Positions 1 through 6,450 of a DNA stretch of 64,000 nt are shown in pieces. The position numbers were made by a program, and so were the translations under genes. The stretch comes from Clostridia bacterium (GTDB taxonomy: Bacteria > Bacillota_A > Clostridia > Christensenellales > Aristaeellaceae). The number at the start of each line of letters is the position of its first letter. Positions within the stretch are counted from its first letter, which is position 1. The notes beneath the pieces were generated by a model, which was not told where the DNA came from, made no database searches, and saw only the letters and a list, made by a program, of their open reading frames with translations. The stretch is from the NCBI GenBank assembly GCA_017525805.1, contig JAFXSH010000138.1, forward strand, positions 1 to 64,000, read 5' to 3'.

Positions 1-99
1 CTCCTCCGTCAATTGCATGATGCCGTAGCCGTGCCGCGGCCTGACCAGTGACAGAAGAATGTAATAGGTCGCTTCTGTAAGCGCGAATCCCTCCGCCAT
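1..99 (-). CDS. PadR family transcriptional regulator, N-terminal part only
   Basis: Only the first 33 codons are inside the window. The protein begins MAEGFALTEATYYILLSL and continues with RPRHGYGIMQL, which matches the winged-helix N-terminus of PadR repressors (LTE.tYYIL..L..PrHGYgIm). The ATG at 97-99 is preceded by GGAGGTGAGGTT, a strong ribosome binding site. PadR proteins are small DNA-binding repressors, often autoregulated and often placed beside genes for efflux or membrane proteins; the partner gene would lie to the left of this window. A consensus promoter and a palindrome sit directly upstream and suggest autoregulation. Family assignment is firm; the target is unknown. Confidence 0.85.
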   Translation of the reverse strand, partial: MAEGFALTEATYYILLSLVRPRHGYGIMQLTEE

Positions 100-118
100 A
101 ACCTCACCTCCATAGTGT

Positions 119-147
119 CACGATATAACGATAAACGATATATCGTG
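119..147. promoter_or_regulatory. Inverted repeat, probable PadR operator
   Basis: CACGATATA (119-127) and TATATCGTG (139-147) are perfect inverted copies separated by 11 bases. The palindrome lies just downstream of the -10 box of the padR promoter, across the expected transcription start near 146. A repressor bound here would block initiation, which fits autoregulation. Binding by PadR is inferred. Confidence 0.6.
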
Positions 148-152
148 TTTAG

Positions 153-181
153 ATTATATCGCCGTGCGATGTATTTGTCAA
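153..181 (-). promoter_or_regulatory. Perfect consensus sigma-A promoter of padR
   Basis: On the minus strand, TTGACA (176-181) is followed after exactly 17 bases by TATAAT (153-158). This is the full housekeeping consensus in both boxes. A promoter this strong usually needs a repressor, consistent with the palindrome at 119-147. Confidence 0.8.
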
Positions 182-436
182 TACTCACTGAAAAATGATT
201 TTGCGGGATAAAACACGACAACTATCTATCATATATATTATTACAGATAAGAGTTCTTTCTGAAACAGAAAAACAAAAACTCTTTCTCAGAATTATGTTT
301 TGAATATTCTGACAAACGAGTCTCCTTACTCTTTACTGCCGCTGCGATTCCATAATAACACATCACAATGGGGAATAACACAAACAGGTAGTAAAGAATT
401 TGCTATGAAATACAAACCATCAGTTTGTTTTATGGC
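182..436. other. AT-rich intergenic stretch, no gene seen
   Basis: About 250 bases clearly richer in A and T than the flanking genes. An imperfect hairpin is visible (AAGAGTT 249-255 with AACTCTT 278-284, and inside it TTTCTG/CAGAAA 257-271). No open frame with a ribosome binding site is convincing. The base composition suggests acquired or non-coding DNA. Confidence 0.4.
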
Positions 437-496
437 AAAAAAAGAACCCCGACCGGGAAGATTATGAGGCCTTGGTGTGAGATCTTCCCGATCGGG
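437..496 (-). terminator. Rho-independent terminator of the 529-777 gene
   Basis: The arms 448-462 and 482-496 form a 15 bp stem with one mismatch (core CCGGGAAGAT / ATCTTCCCG) and a loop of about 19 bases. Read on the minus strand the stem is followed by TTCTTTTTTTG, so it ends transcription of the leftward gene. Confidence 0.75.
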
Positions 497-528
497 TATA
501 GATTATTTTTGTCCGCTGACAAGTAGCA

Positions 529-777
529 TTATCTCAATTCATCTGGATGATACACTGTGACTGCCCGCAGATATTTTTGTGGATCACCGTTCAGGATCAG
601 ATCTGCGTAGGCCGTCGGATCATTCCAGATCAGGTAATCCAATTCTGATCTTTGATACAGATTCTCGGCCTCCACGTTCTCCACGGCGGTGCAGTCGATC
701 GCAACAATGTTCCGGTCCGATTGCCAGGCGAACACTTTGTTCGTATCCATATCATAAAATGCGCAATAGATATCCAT
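529..777 (-). CDS. Small DUF6061-like protein of unknown function
   Basis: An 82-residue protein starting MDIYCAFYDMDTNKVFAW. The start ATG at 775-777 is chosen because AGGGG lies 7 bases upstream; an in-frame ATG two codons earlier is too close to that site. The body has a short beta-like N-terminal half, then AIDCTAVENVEAEN, QRSELDYLIWNDP, YADLILNGDPQKYL. This pattern (IDCTAVE, QRSELDxLIxNDPxAYADL, GDPxxYL) resembles small Clostridia proteins grouped as DUF6061, which are common near mobile and accessory genes. No function is known to me. It ends at its own terminator (437-496) and is probably monocistronic. The family call is from memory of the motif. Confidence 0.6.
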   Translation of the reverse strand: MDIYCAFYDMDTNKVFAWQSDRNIVAIDCTAVENVEAENLYQRSELDYLIWNDPTAYADLILNGDPQKYLRAVTVYHPDELR

Positions 778-975
778 TTTCATACCCCTTTCAGCGTTGA
801 ATTGTTGTGATAACCCTCCCGAAAGAGGCACAATGCAGCTCGTAATCCGTACCCCAACCCGTACCCCAACCGGGGTTTTTCAGGGTTGTTTTTCATTGTT
901 TATGATTGTCAGAAAACCCTTGAAAAAACTACATTTTTGCCTGTCGTTGATCGAAAGAAACCGGCCAATTTTCAC
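778..975. other. Intergenic DNA next to a probable integration site
   Basis: No gene is supported. A near-tandem duplication of CCGTACCCCAACC is seen around 846-872, followed by GGGGTTTTTCAGGG. Such sequence is often met at the edge of integrase-bearing elements in Firmicutes, but no integrase reading frame remains here. That link is an impression, not proof. Confidence 0.3.
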
Positions 976-998
976 TTCGAGTCCTGTTGCGACCACCA
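976..998 (+). other. tRNA 3'-end fragment, probable attachment site scar
   Basis: TTCGAGTCCTG followed by TTGCGACCACCA reads as a tRNA T-loop, the 3' T-stem strand, the 3' acceptor strand, a discriminator base and CCA. The 5' partner of the T-stem (ACAGG) is absent upstream, so this is not an intact tRNA. Copies of tRNA 3' ends are typical of att sites left by tyrosine-recombinase elements. A terminator follows after 4 bases, as expected behind a tRNA gene. Confidence 0.55.
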
Positions 999-1002
999 AC
1001 CC

Positions 1003-1039
1003 GAAAAAGTCTTGAGAAATCAAGGCTTTTTCTTTTTTT
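1003..1039 (+). terminator. Rho-independent terminator behind the tRNA fragment
   Basis: GAAAAAG-T-CTTGA (1003-1015) pairs with TCAAG-G-CTTTTTC (1020-1032) around a GAAA loop, followed by TTTTTTT. It probably came with the tRNA 3' end. A closely similar hairpin occurs at 23451-23492. Confidence 0.7.
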
Positions 1040-1088
1040 CCTCTCCCCTGCAGAGGGTGCATTTTTCCGCGCCGACAGGGTATATTTC

Positions 1089-1231
1089 TCGATGTGAACG
1101 AGTTGAACAACCATTCCGTTCACGCGAGTCGATGTGAACGAGTGCCTGGCGTCGATGTGAACAGCTTGCTGGTTTCGATGTGAACGGCTTGCTGGTTTCG
1201 ATGTGAACGGGTACCCTGCTCGATGTGAACG
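1089..1231 (+). repeat. Direct repeat array, six copies of TCGATGTGAACG
   Basis: Copies start at 1089, 1129, 1152, 1175, 1198 and 1220 (the 1152 copy ends in A). The last five are spaced 23, 23, 23 and 22 bases, about two helical turns. The 10-11 base spacers are themselves partly conserved (GCTTGCTGGTT). The 12-mer also forms an inverted pair with CGTTCAC at 1118-1124. Regular spacing near two turns suggests multiple binding of one protein: an iteron-like array, or the multi-repeat end of an insertion sequence. It is too short in period for a CRISPR array. Confidence 0.75.
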
Positions 1232-1399
1232 GTTTGCTGGACAGACACACTTCCTATAAGGATAGAAATCGGTGTGGCTTGCGGGCCAGAAATAGCGTAT
1301 AACAATAGGGTGGCATCAAAAAGCCTCCCCAAAATTGTTTCACAAAACTCAGCAGTTTTTCTTTCCTGCTCCGTCTAATAGGTGAAAGGAGTTGGTACA

Positions 1400-1978
1400 G
1401 TGCTTCAGGAAAGCCAATTGGACAGCCGGTCAGAGATTGATCGGCTTATGGAGCAGTACGGCAGCAGCCTTTTGAGAATGAGTGCTCTTTATCTGAAAGA
1501 CGCCGACCTCGCGCAGGACGCTGTGCAGGAAACATTCATCAAGGCATACCGGCATCTGAATGAGTATCGCGGGGAAAGCTCAGAAAAGACCTGGCTGACC
1601 ACCATCTGCGTCAATACATGCAGGGATATGCTGAGAACCGCTTGGTTTCGCCATCAAAGCCGGATTGATATGGATACGCTGCCCGAAAAACCTGCCGATT
1701 TCACTTTCCCTGATAACACCGTGCTGACTGAGGTCATGCACCTCCCCGTAAGATACCGTGAAGTTGTTCTGCTGCGGTACACGAAGTCCTGCATGTTTAC
1801 CAGGAATCGGTATCTTGTCGATAATGCTGATTTGCTATTGGCTGCATATGATGGGCAACCAGGCGGGACACAGATGACTGTAAGGCCACTGAAAAAGCCA
1901 GTCCTTTTCAGAACTGACTTTTTCAGTGGCCTTAAAATTTCGGATGTTTCGGGGAATCGAAAAGGTTTTTTCAGCTGA
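1400..1978 (+). pseudogene. ECF sigma factor truncated and joined to a SLOG (DUF1273) fragment
   Basis: The frame starts at GTG 1400 with AAAGGAG 8 bases upstream. Residues 1-~130 are a sigma-70 family ECF factor: region 2 (LYLKDADLAQDAVQETFIKAYRHL) and the start of region 4 (LPVRYREVVLLRY). The helix-turn-helix that should follow is missing. Instead the frame runs into TKSCMFTRNRYLVDNADLL and AAYDGQPGGT, which match the C-terminal part of SLOG/DUF1273 (YpsA-like) proteins (CM..RNRyLVD.s..LiA.YdG.pGGT). The last ~25 codons cross a perfect palindrome (1882-1933). The result is a two-gene chimera made by deletion, without promoter-recognition capacity for the -35 box. It should be treated as non-functional unless shown otherwise. 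Confidence 0.75.
1882..1933. repeat. Long perfect palindrome (REP/MITE-like hairpin)
   Basis: AAGGCCACTGAAAAAG (1882-1897) and CTTTTTCAGTGGCCTT (1918-1933) are perfect inverted copies of 16 bases; four more pairs extend the stem inward. The loop is about 12 bases. It sits at the broken 3' end of the sigma/SLOG chimera, just before the convergent SGNH gene, so it may act as a bidirectional terminator or be a small mobile repeat. Confidence 0.7.
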
Positions 1979-2612
1979 CCAGGCCGGGCACCAGTTTCGC
2001 CAGCATTCCGGCCAATTGTGCGTGGCCATTTTTCGTCAGGTGGGTAAAGTCTACGGGATTGAACTCGCAGTCCTTGGCGTCCAGGTAATACACGCTGTTC
2101 CGTTCGGACACGGTCTTCATGTACTTCGGCAGCGCCTTGGATTTTTCCACGCAGCCCGGGCCCATTACCTCGTCGTGGAAGCCGTCGCCCAGGGGCGGGG
2201 GACAGATGACCAGGATGTTGGGGCCTTTCGCCGTCCAGCATTCCACGGACTTGCACTTCTTGATCAGCCGTTCCATGCCCACGGCGATGGCGGCGGCGTT
2301 GGCGCCGAAGCGCTCCTTGGTGTCGTTGGTGCCCAGCATGATAATGAGCAAGTCCACCGGCTCATGACTCATCAGGATGGGATACGCTGCGGACACAGCG
2401 TCCATGCTTTCGTGCAGCGCGTCCACAAACACGGTGGTGCGCCCGCCCAGGCCCTCTTCCAGCACCAGGTATTCATCCCCCAGCGCCCTTTGCAGCAGAC
2501 AGGTCCAGCGCTCGTCCTCGTTAAAGCGGCTCCCGCCGTCGGCGCAGTCGGTGGGATCGGCGCAGTAACCGTGGGTGTTGGAATCGCCGAGGCATACGAT
2601 GTGCTTCTTCAT
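1971..2612 (-). CDS. SGNH/GDSL-family hydrolase (esterase), possibly a sialate O-acetylesterase
   Basis: A 213-residue cytoplasmic protein with no signal peptide. It has SGNH block I GDSN with catalytic Ser11, block III GTND at 94-97, and block V DFTHLT with Asp188 and His191, so the catalytic set is complete. Similar short SGNH enzymes hydrolyse acetyl or aryl esters. The start ATG 2610-2612 follows AAAAAAGGAG at good spacing. It is the third gene behind gntR and yhcH in a sialic-acid type locus, so removal of O-acetyl groups from sialic acids (a NanS-like job) is a reasonable guess, though sequence alone does not fix the substrate. A 170-base spacer with a repeat separates it from yhcH. Confidence 0.8.
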   Translation of the reverse strand: MKKHIVCLGDSNTHGYCADPTDCADGGSRFNEDERWTCLLQRALGDEYLVLEEGLGGRTTVFVDALHESMDAVSAAYPILMSHEPVDLLIIMLGTNDTKERFGANAAAIAVGMERLIKKCKSVECWTAKGPNILVICPPPLGDGFHDEVMGPGCVEKSKALPKYMKTVSERNSVYYLDAKDCEFNPVDFTHLTKNGHAQLAGMLAKLVPGLVS

Positions 2613-2674
2613 GGGTTGATGCTCCTTTTTTGTATTATTTTGTGGGTGCCTTATGCAGCGAAGTGTGGAGTGTG

Positions 2675-2769
2675 AAGAGTGGAGATTGGAGTGATAAAAG
2701 ATTTCAATTGAGGCTCGTCTGTCGAGAGAATGCAAAACATTCTCTATATAAACTCCACACTCCACTCTT
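2675..2769. repeat. Intergenic inverted-repeat element between yhcH and the SGNH gene
   Basis: Arms 2675-2691 (AAGAGTGGAGATTGGAG) and 2753-2769 match as inverted copies at 15 of 17 positions. A small perfect hairpin, AGAGAATG/CATTCTCT (2725-2745), lies between them. The GAGTGTGGAG motif is repeated within the left side. It separates two genes that otherwise look like one operon. A related-looking element occurs at 43919-43962. Confidence 0.5.
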
Positions 2770-2784
2770 ATCTAAAACGTCCCT

Positions 2785-3234
2785 TCATTCAGCCTTCACC
2801 TTCACCACCGCCTTCCGGCAGAAGGCGGGGCTATGCTCCGGCAGGCCGGGGGCGTGGGGTTCGCCGGGGAGGAAAATGACGAACTGGTTTTCGTGGAGGG
2901 TGAATTCAACAAACTTTTCCACTCCGGTCACGGGACGGAAATCGCCTTTCAGTTCGCCCAATTCCCCTAAACCCCAGCGGAAGCGCTCGCTGCCTTTGAG
3001 TACCAACTGAATGTCGGCGTACACGGCATGAGCCTCATAAGAAGGTTCTTTCTCTTCCTGGGTGTATTCCTGCATATTCACGAACACGCTGTCTCCGTCA
3101 ATGTCGTGGCGGCCCAGGGACAGGGACGCGAAGTCCGCGGTCAAAAGGAATGACTGGGCCGTGGCGAAGTTCTTCCCCAGCTTTCCCAGGTCAAAGGAAA
3201 ACCCTTTTCCTTGCTTGATTTCTTCGATCAGCAT
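2785..3234 (-). CDS. yhcH: YhcH/YjgK/YiaL family protein (sialic acid or sugar metabolism)
   Basis: A 149-residue protein of the DUF386 cupin-like family. Family features are visible: LGRHDIDGDSVFVNMQEY near residue 42, the YEAHAVYADIQLVLKGSE segment near residue 68 (family form HxxYxDIQ), and a C-terminal FVIFLPGEPHAPGL metal-site segment followed by RKAVVKV. Members sit in nan operons (YhcH) and in other sugar operons (EbgC, YiaL); a role on the open or anomeric forms of sugars such as N-acetylneuraminate has been proposed. The start has GGGAGGAAGCG upstream. It lies 15 bases after the gntR stop, so the two are co-transcribed. Confidence 0.85.
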   Translation of the reverse strand: MLIEEIKQGKGFSFDLGKLGKNFATAQSFLLTADFASLSLGRHDIDGDSVFVNMQEYTQEEKEPSYEAHAVYADIQLVLKGSERFRWGLGELGELKGDFRPVTGVEKFVEFTLHENQFVIFLPGEPHAPGLPEHSPAFCRKAVVKVKAE

Positions 3235-3249
3235 AAAACGCTTCCTCCC

Positions 3250-3945
3250 TCAGTATTCTTCATAGGAATTCGTCTGCGTGTATTTGCCCGATGAGTAGTG
3301 CGCCATCATGGCCTGGGCGAAGGCCAGGTAGTCATACTGTTCCAATGCGTCCACGATGCGCTCGTGCTTGGTGACGGTGCTGGCCAGGTGGGGCATTTTC
3401 GCTTCTAGCTGGAAGCCGCTGTCCGCCGCCCAGATGGCGTCCAGCACGGAATTCAGGATGGTGTTGTTCAGAGAACGGAACAGGGCGGTATGGAACCTTT
3501 GGTCGGCCTCCTCGAACATTTCGCCTTTTTCCCACCGCTGCCTGATTTCCGTGGCGCAGGCCCGCATTTCGGCGATGTCCTCCTTGGTGATGGAGTCAAA
3601 CGCCTGCCGCATGAAGCTTAGCTCCAGGGCTTTGCGCACGGAGAACATTTCCCGCACGTGCTTTTCCTGCCCGTCCATGTGGAAAAACAGCACGTTCTGG
3701 AAAATGAAGTCCAGGCTGAATTCCCGCACCTCCGTACCCCGTCCCGGGCACGCCCGCACCATGCCCATCAACTCCATGCTCTTGATGGCTTCCCGGCACA
3801 CGTTGCGGCTCACGCCCAGCTGGGCGCAAAGCTGCTGTTCCGTGGGCAGCAGGTCGCCGGGGCCGAGCCTGTATTCCATGATATAGCTGCGTATTTCCCG
3901 GAACGCCTGGATATACAGCTTTTCATTCCTGCTGATGTCTGTCAT
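3250..3945 (-). CDS. GntR/FadR-type (FCD domain) regulator of the sialic-acid locus
   Basis: A 231-residue regulator. The N-terminal winged helix reads YIMEYRLGPGDLLPTEQQL then LGVSRNVCREAIKSMELMGMV and RACPGRGTEV, typical of GntR. The C-terminal FCD-like helical domain carries the metal-site pattern with D..FH in EEADQRFHTALFRSLNN. The start is placed at ATG 3943-3945, with AAGGCGGG upstream; an upstream in-frame ATG at 3991-3993 lies inside the -10 box of its own promoter and cannot be used. It is divergent from the ABC importer and heads the yhcH-SGNH operon. By analogy with NanR it probably represses both directions until a sialic-acid or ManNAc-type ligand binds. Ligand identity is inferred from context. 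Confidence 0.85.
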   Translation of the reverse strand: MTDISRNEKLYIQAFREIRSYIMEYRLGPGDLLPTEQQLCAQLGVSRNVCREAIKSMELMGMVRACPGRGTEVREFSLDFIFQNVLFFHMDGQEKHVREMFSVRKALELSFMRQAFDSITKEDIAEMRACATEIRQRWEKGEMFEEADQRFHTALFRSLNNTILNSVLDAIWAADSGFQLEAKMPHLASTVTKHERIVDALEQYDYLAFAQAMMAHYSSGKYTQTNSYEEY

Positions 3946-3991
3946 TGGCATCCCGCCTTCGACAAAGTTTGTAGGATGTTTTGCCTTTTCC

Positions 3992-4020
3992 ATTATAAAG
4001 CATCCCTGCCATTCTGTCAA
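3992..4020 (-). promoter_or_regulatory. Consensus promoter of the gntR-yhcH-SGNH operon
   Basis: Minus strand TTGACA (4015-4020), 17-base spacer, TATAAT (3992-3997). Transcription should start near 3985, leaving a leader of about 40 bases before ATG 3945. This promoter position excludes the upstream ATG that overlaps the -10 box. Confidence 0.8.
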
Positions 4021-4078
4021 TAAAAAGAACGTTCTGGTCATAAATTTGTCAGATCAGAAATTTATTTTGGAAATGCTA

Positions 4079-4107
4079 TTGACATATCAGGATATTTGTA
4101 GTACATT
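4079..4107 (+). promoter_or_regulatory. Promoter of the sialic-acid type importer operon
   Basis: TTGACA at 4079-4084, 17 bases, then TACATT at 4102-4107 (4 of 6 to consensus). It is divergent from the gntR promoter with about 60 bases between the -35 boxes. That space contains AAATTT repeats (about 4042-4073) that could hold a shared operator. Confidence 0.6.
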
Positions 4108-4120
4108 TAAATCAACAGTG

Positions 4121-4141
4121 GACTTTCCGTATTGGAAAGTC
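4121..4141 (+). promoter_or_regulatory. Leader hairpin or operator before the binding-protein gene
   Basis: GACTTTCC (4121-4128), GTATT loop, GGAAAGTC (4134-4141): a perfect 8 bp inverted repeat just after the expected transcription start. It may be a GntR operator half-site pair or a 5' mRNA hairpin. Confidence 0.4.
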
Positions 4142-4179
4142 ACAGCCGACAACCAATTATTAAAAGGAGGATTCCATCC

Positions 4180-5424
4180 ATGAAGAAGCTGCTTGCTCTG
4201 CTCCTGTGCATGATGCTGATGATCCCCGCCTTCGCGCTGGCCGAGGACGTGGAAATCACCCTGTGGACCTACCCCATCGGCAGCTGGACGGACGACGCCG
4301 TCGTTTCTTCCCTGCTGGCGGATTTCAACGCCGTGCACCCTGAAATCAAGGTTAACGTGCAGTTCCTGGATTATGTTTCCGGCGACGACCAGGTGACCAC
4401 CGCCATCGAAGCCAAGACCACCCCCGACATCATCTTCGAGGGTCCGGAACGCCTGGTAGCCAATTGGGGCGCGGCCGGCAAGATGCTGCCCCTGAACGAG
4501 CTGTTTGAGGAAGAAGCGGGAAAGGCCATCTATGAAGGCGTGGCCGGTTCCTGCAAGGGCAAGGACGGCAACTACTATGAATATCCCCTGTGCATGACCG
4601 CCCACTGCATGGTCATCAACAAGAAAGCCTTTGAGGCCGCCGACGCGATGCAGTACATCGACGCGGAAAAGCACACCTGGACCACCGAAGGCTTTGAAAA
4701 CGCCTGCAAGGCGCTGGCCGCCACCGGCTTCACCCCCGTGACCGGCATCGTGTACTGCGGCGGTCAGGGCGGCGACCAGGGCACCCGCGCCCTGGTGTAC
4801 AACCTGTACAGCGGCCGCTTCACCAACGAAGACTTCACCAAGTATACCATTGACAGCGAAGAAAACATCAAGGGCCTGCAGAAGCTGTACGACATGGTGC
4901 AGGAAGGCCTGCTGACCGCCGACCCCGGCATCGTGGCCGCGGAAGAAATCAACTACTTCTGCAACGGCACCTCCGCCATGGGCTTCTGCTGGAACGCCGC
5001 CCTGGAAACCAACAACAAGGACAACCTGGCCGAGAACGTGGAAGTGTTCCCCATGGCCTTCCCCTCTGACGACGGCGTGCCCACGCTGGACGGCGGCATC
5101 TGGGGCTTCGGCGTGTTCAACAACGGCGACGACGCCAAGGCCGCTGCCGCCAAGGAATTCATCCGCTTCATGTGCAACGGCAACACCAAGGCCGTGTACG
5201 CCACCGGCTATTTCGCCACCCGCGACATGGAAGACATCTACACCGGCACCGAGAAGGAAATCAACGCTTCCTACAGCATCTTCGCTCCTTACTTCGGCGG
5301 CTACTACCAGATCGCTCCCAACTGGCCCGTGCAGCGCACCGCCTGGTGGAACCTGCTCCAGCGCATCTTCGCCACCGGCAACATCGCGGAAGAAGTGGCC
5401 GTGTACCTGTCTGAAGTGCAGTAA
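4180..5424 (+). CDS. ABC sugar importer, extracellular family-1 solute-binding protein
   Basis: A 414-residue secreted binding protein. The signal peptide MKKLLALLLCMMLMIPAFALA has a type I cleavage motif (ALA-E) and no lipobox cysteine near it. The mature start EDVEITLWTYPIGSW and the segments FNAVHPEIKVNVQFLDY and TPDIIFEGPERLV are typical of SBP_bac_1 sugar-binding proteins. AAAAGGAGG stands 9 bases before ATG 4180. It is the first gene of the importer operon, upstream of two permeases and the NanA and epimerase genes, so an N-acetylneuraminate or sialylated glycan ligand is likely. No ATPase gene is encoded here; such systems often use a shared MsmK/MalK-type ATPase elsewhere. Confidence 0.85.
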   Translation: MKKLLALLLCMMLMIPAFALAEDVEITLWTYPIGSWTDDAVVSSLLADFNAVHPEIKVNVQFLDYVSGDDQVTTAIEAKTTPDIIFEGPERLVANWGAAGKMLPLNELFEEEAGKAIYEGVAGSCKGKDGNYYEYPLCMTAHCMVINKKAFEAADAMQYIDAEKHTWTTEGFENACKALAATGFTPVTGIVYCGGQGGDQGTRALVYNLYSGRFTNEDFTKYTIDSEENIKGLQKLYDMVQEGLLTADPGIVAAEEINYFCNGTSAMGFCWNAALETNNKDNLAENVEVFPMAFPSDDGVPTLDGGIWGFGVFNNGDDAKAAAAKEFIRFMCNGNTKAVYATGYFATRDMEDIYTGTEKEINASYSIFAPYFGGYYQIAPNWPVQRTAWWNLLQRIFATGNIAEEVAVYLSEVQ

Positions 5425-5461
5425 CAAAAATTGCTGAGGAATCAGCATCATCATCCGATCA

Positions 5462-5494
5462 GCGCCCCCCGTTTCCCCCCGGAGCGGGGGGCGC
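5462..5494 (+). terminator. Intercistronic hairpin after the binding-protein gene
   Basis: GCGCCCCCC (5462-5470) pairs perfectly with GGGGGGCGC (5486-5494). No strong U-tract follows, so it is more likely a partial terminator or mRNA-stabilising hairpin that keeps binding-protein levels above permease levels, as known in other sugar importer operons. Confidence 0.6.
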
Positions 5495-5516
5495 AGTTTC
5501 GATCAAAGGAAAGTTG

Positions 5517-6434
5517 GTGGAAAAGATGGCGCAAACGGTTCCCATTCCCCGCGGCATGAAGGAAGCCCGCCGCCGTGAAAACATCGCGGGCTACCTGTTC
5601 ATGGCGCCCAGCCTGCTCTTTTTTATTGGCTTCGTGATTTTCCCCATGGGCATGTGTCTGGTGACCAGCTTTTTTAATTACACCATGACCGAATTCACCT
5701 TCACCGGCCTGAAAAACTACCAGATCATGTTTGGCGATTCCGTTTTCATCAAGGCCCTGGTGAACACCATCGTGATCGTGGTGGTCAGCGTGCCCATCAC
5801 GTGCATGTTCTCCCTGTGGGTGGCTTCCGTGATTTACAAGATGCGGCAGCTGCACACGTCCTTCTTCCGCTGCGTGTTTTATCTGCCGGTGGTCACGGGT
5901 TCCGTGGCCGTCACGGTGGTGTGGAAATGGATTTTCAATAACTACACCGGCGTTCTGAATTATGTGTGCAAGGCGCTGGGGATCATCAGCACGAATGTGA
6001 ACTGGCTGGGCGACCCCGGCACCGCCCTGTGGTGCATCATCACCATCCTGCTCACCACCTCCGTGGGCCAGCCCATCGTGCTGTACGTGAGCGCCTTGAG
6101 CAACGTGGATCATTCCTTGGTGGAAGCCGCCAGCGTGGACGGCGCTACCAATATGCAGACCTTCTGGCGTATCAAGTGGCCCCAGATTATGCCCACGACC
6201 CTGTACATCCTGGTCATTACCACCATCAACAGCTTCCAGTGCTTCGCGCTGATCCAGCTGCTGACTTCCGGCGGGCCGAACCACGCCACGGAGACCATCA
6301 TGTATTACATCTATTACAACGCTTTCAAGCTGCAGAATTACGGTTACGGCAGCGCCATGGGCATCATCCTGGCCATCATCATCGCTGTTTTCAGCGCCAT
6401 CCAGTTCCGTCTTGCCAAGACGGACAATGGCTGA
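5517..6434 (+). CDS. ABC sugar importer permease 1 (MalF/UgpA type)
   Basis: About 305 residues with six predicted membrane segments, beginning with YLFMAPSLLFFIGFVIFPMG after a positively charged tail. The MetI-like permease signature EAA loop is seen as EAASVDGATNMQTFWRIKWP near residue 203, which contacts the ATPase. GTG 5517 is preferred because AAAGGA lies 6 bases before it; ATG 5526 is an alternative. It follows the binding protein and is 16 bases before permease 2. It forms the membrane channel with the next gene product. Confidence 0.85.
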   Translation: MEKMAQTVPIPRGMKEARRRENIAGYLFMAPSLLFFIGFVIFPMGMCLVTSFFNYTMTEFTFTGLKNYQIMFGDSVFIKALVNTIVIVVVSVPITCMFSLWVASVIYKMRQLHTSFFRCVFYLPVVTGSVAVTVVWKWIFNNYTGVLNYVCKALGIISTNVNWLGDPGTALWCIITILLTTSVGQPIVLYVSALSNVDHSLVEAASVDGATNMQTFWRIKWPQIMPTTLYILVITTINSFQCFALIQLLTSGGPNHATETIMYYIYYNAFKLQNYGYGSAMGIILAIIIAVFSAIQFRLAKTDNG

Positions 6435-6450
6435 GAGGGGAGGAGCAAAC

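Noticed and set aside
976..998. Intact tRNA gene
   Set aside because: Only the T-loop, 3' T-stem, 3' acceptor strand and CCA are present; upstream bases do not form D, anticodon or the 5' T-stem strands.
1089..1231. CRISPR array
   Set aside because: Repeats are only 12 bases, the period is 22-23 bases and the spacers are partly conserved, so there is no room for spacers. No cas genes are near.
1926..2675. Rightward frame opposite the SGNH gene
   Set aside because: It has no family features; the leftward frame has the complete SGNH catalytic set and a ribosome site.
3991..3993. Upstream ATG as start of the GntR regulator
   Set aside because: It overlaps the TATAAT box of the operon promoter, so it cannot be in the transcript.
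4087..5454. Long leftward open frame opposite the first binding-protein gene
   Set aside because: It is a codon-bias mirror: composition is dominated by Val, Gly and His, no ribosome site, and the plus frame is a clear binding protein.
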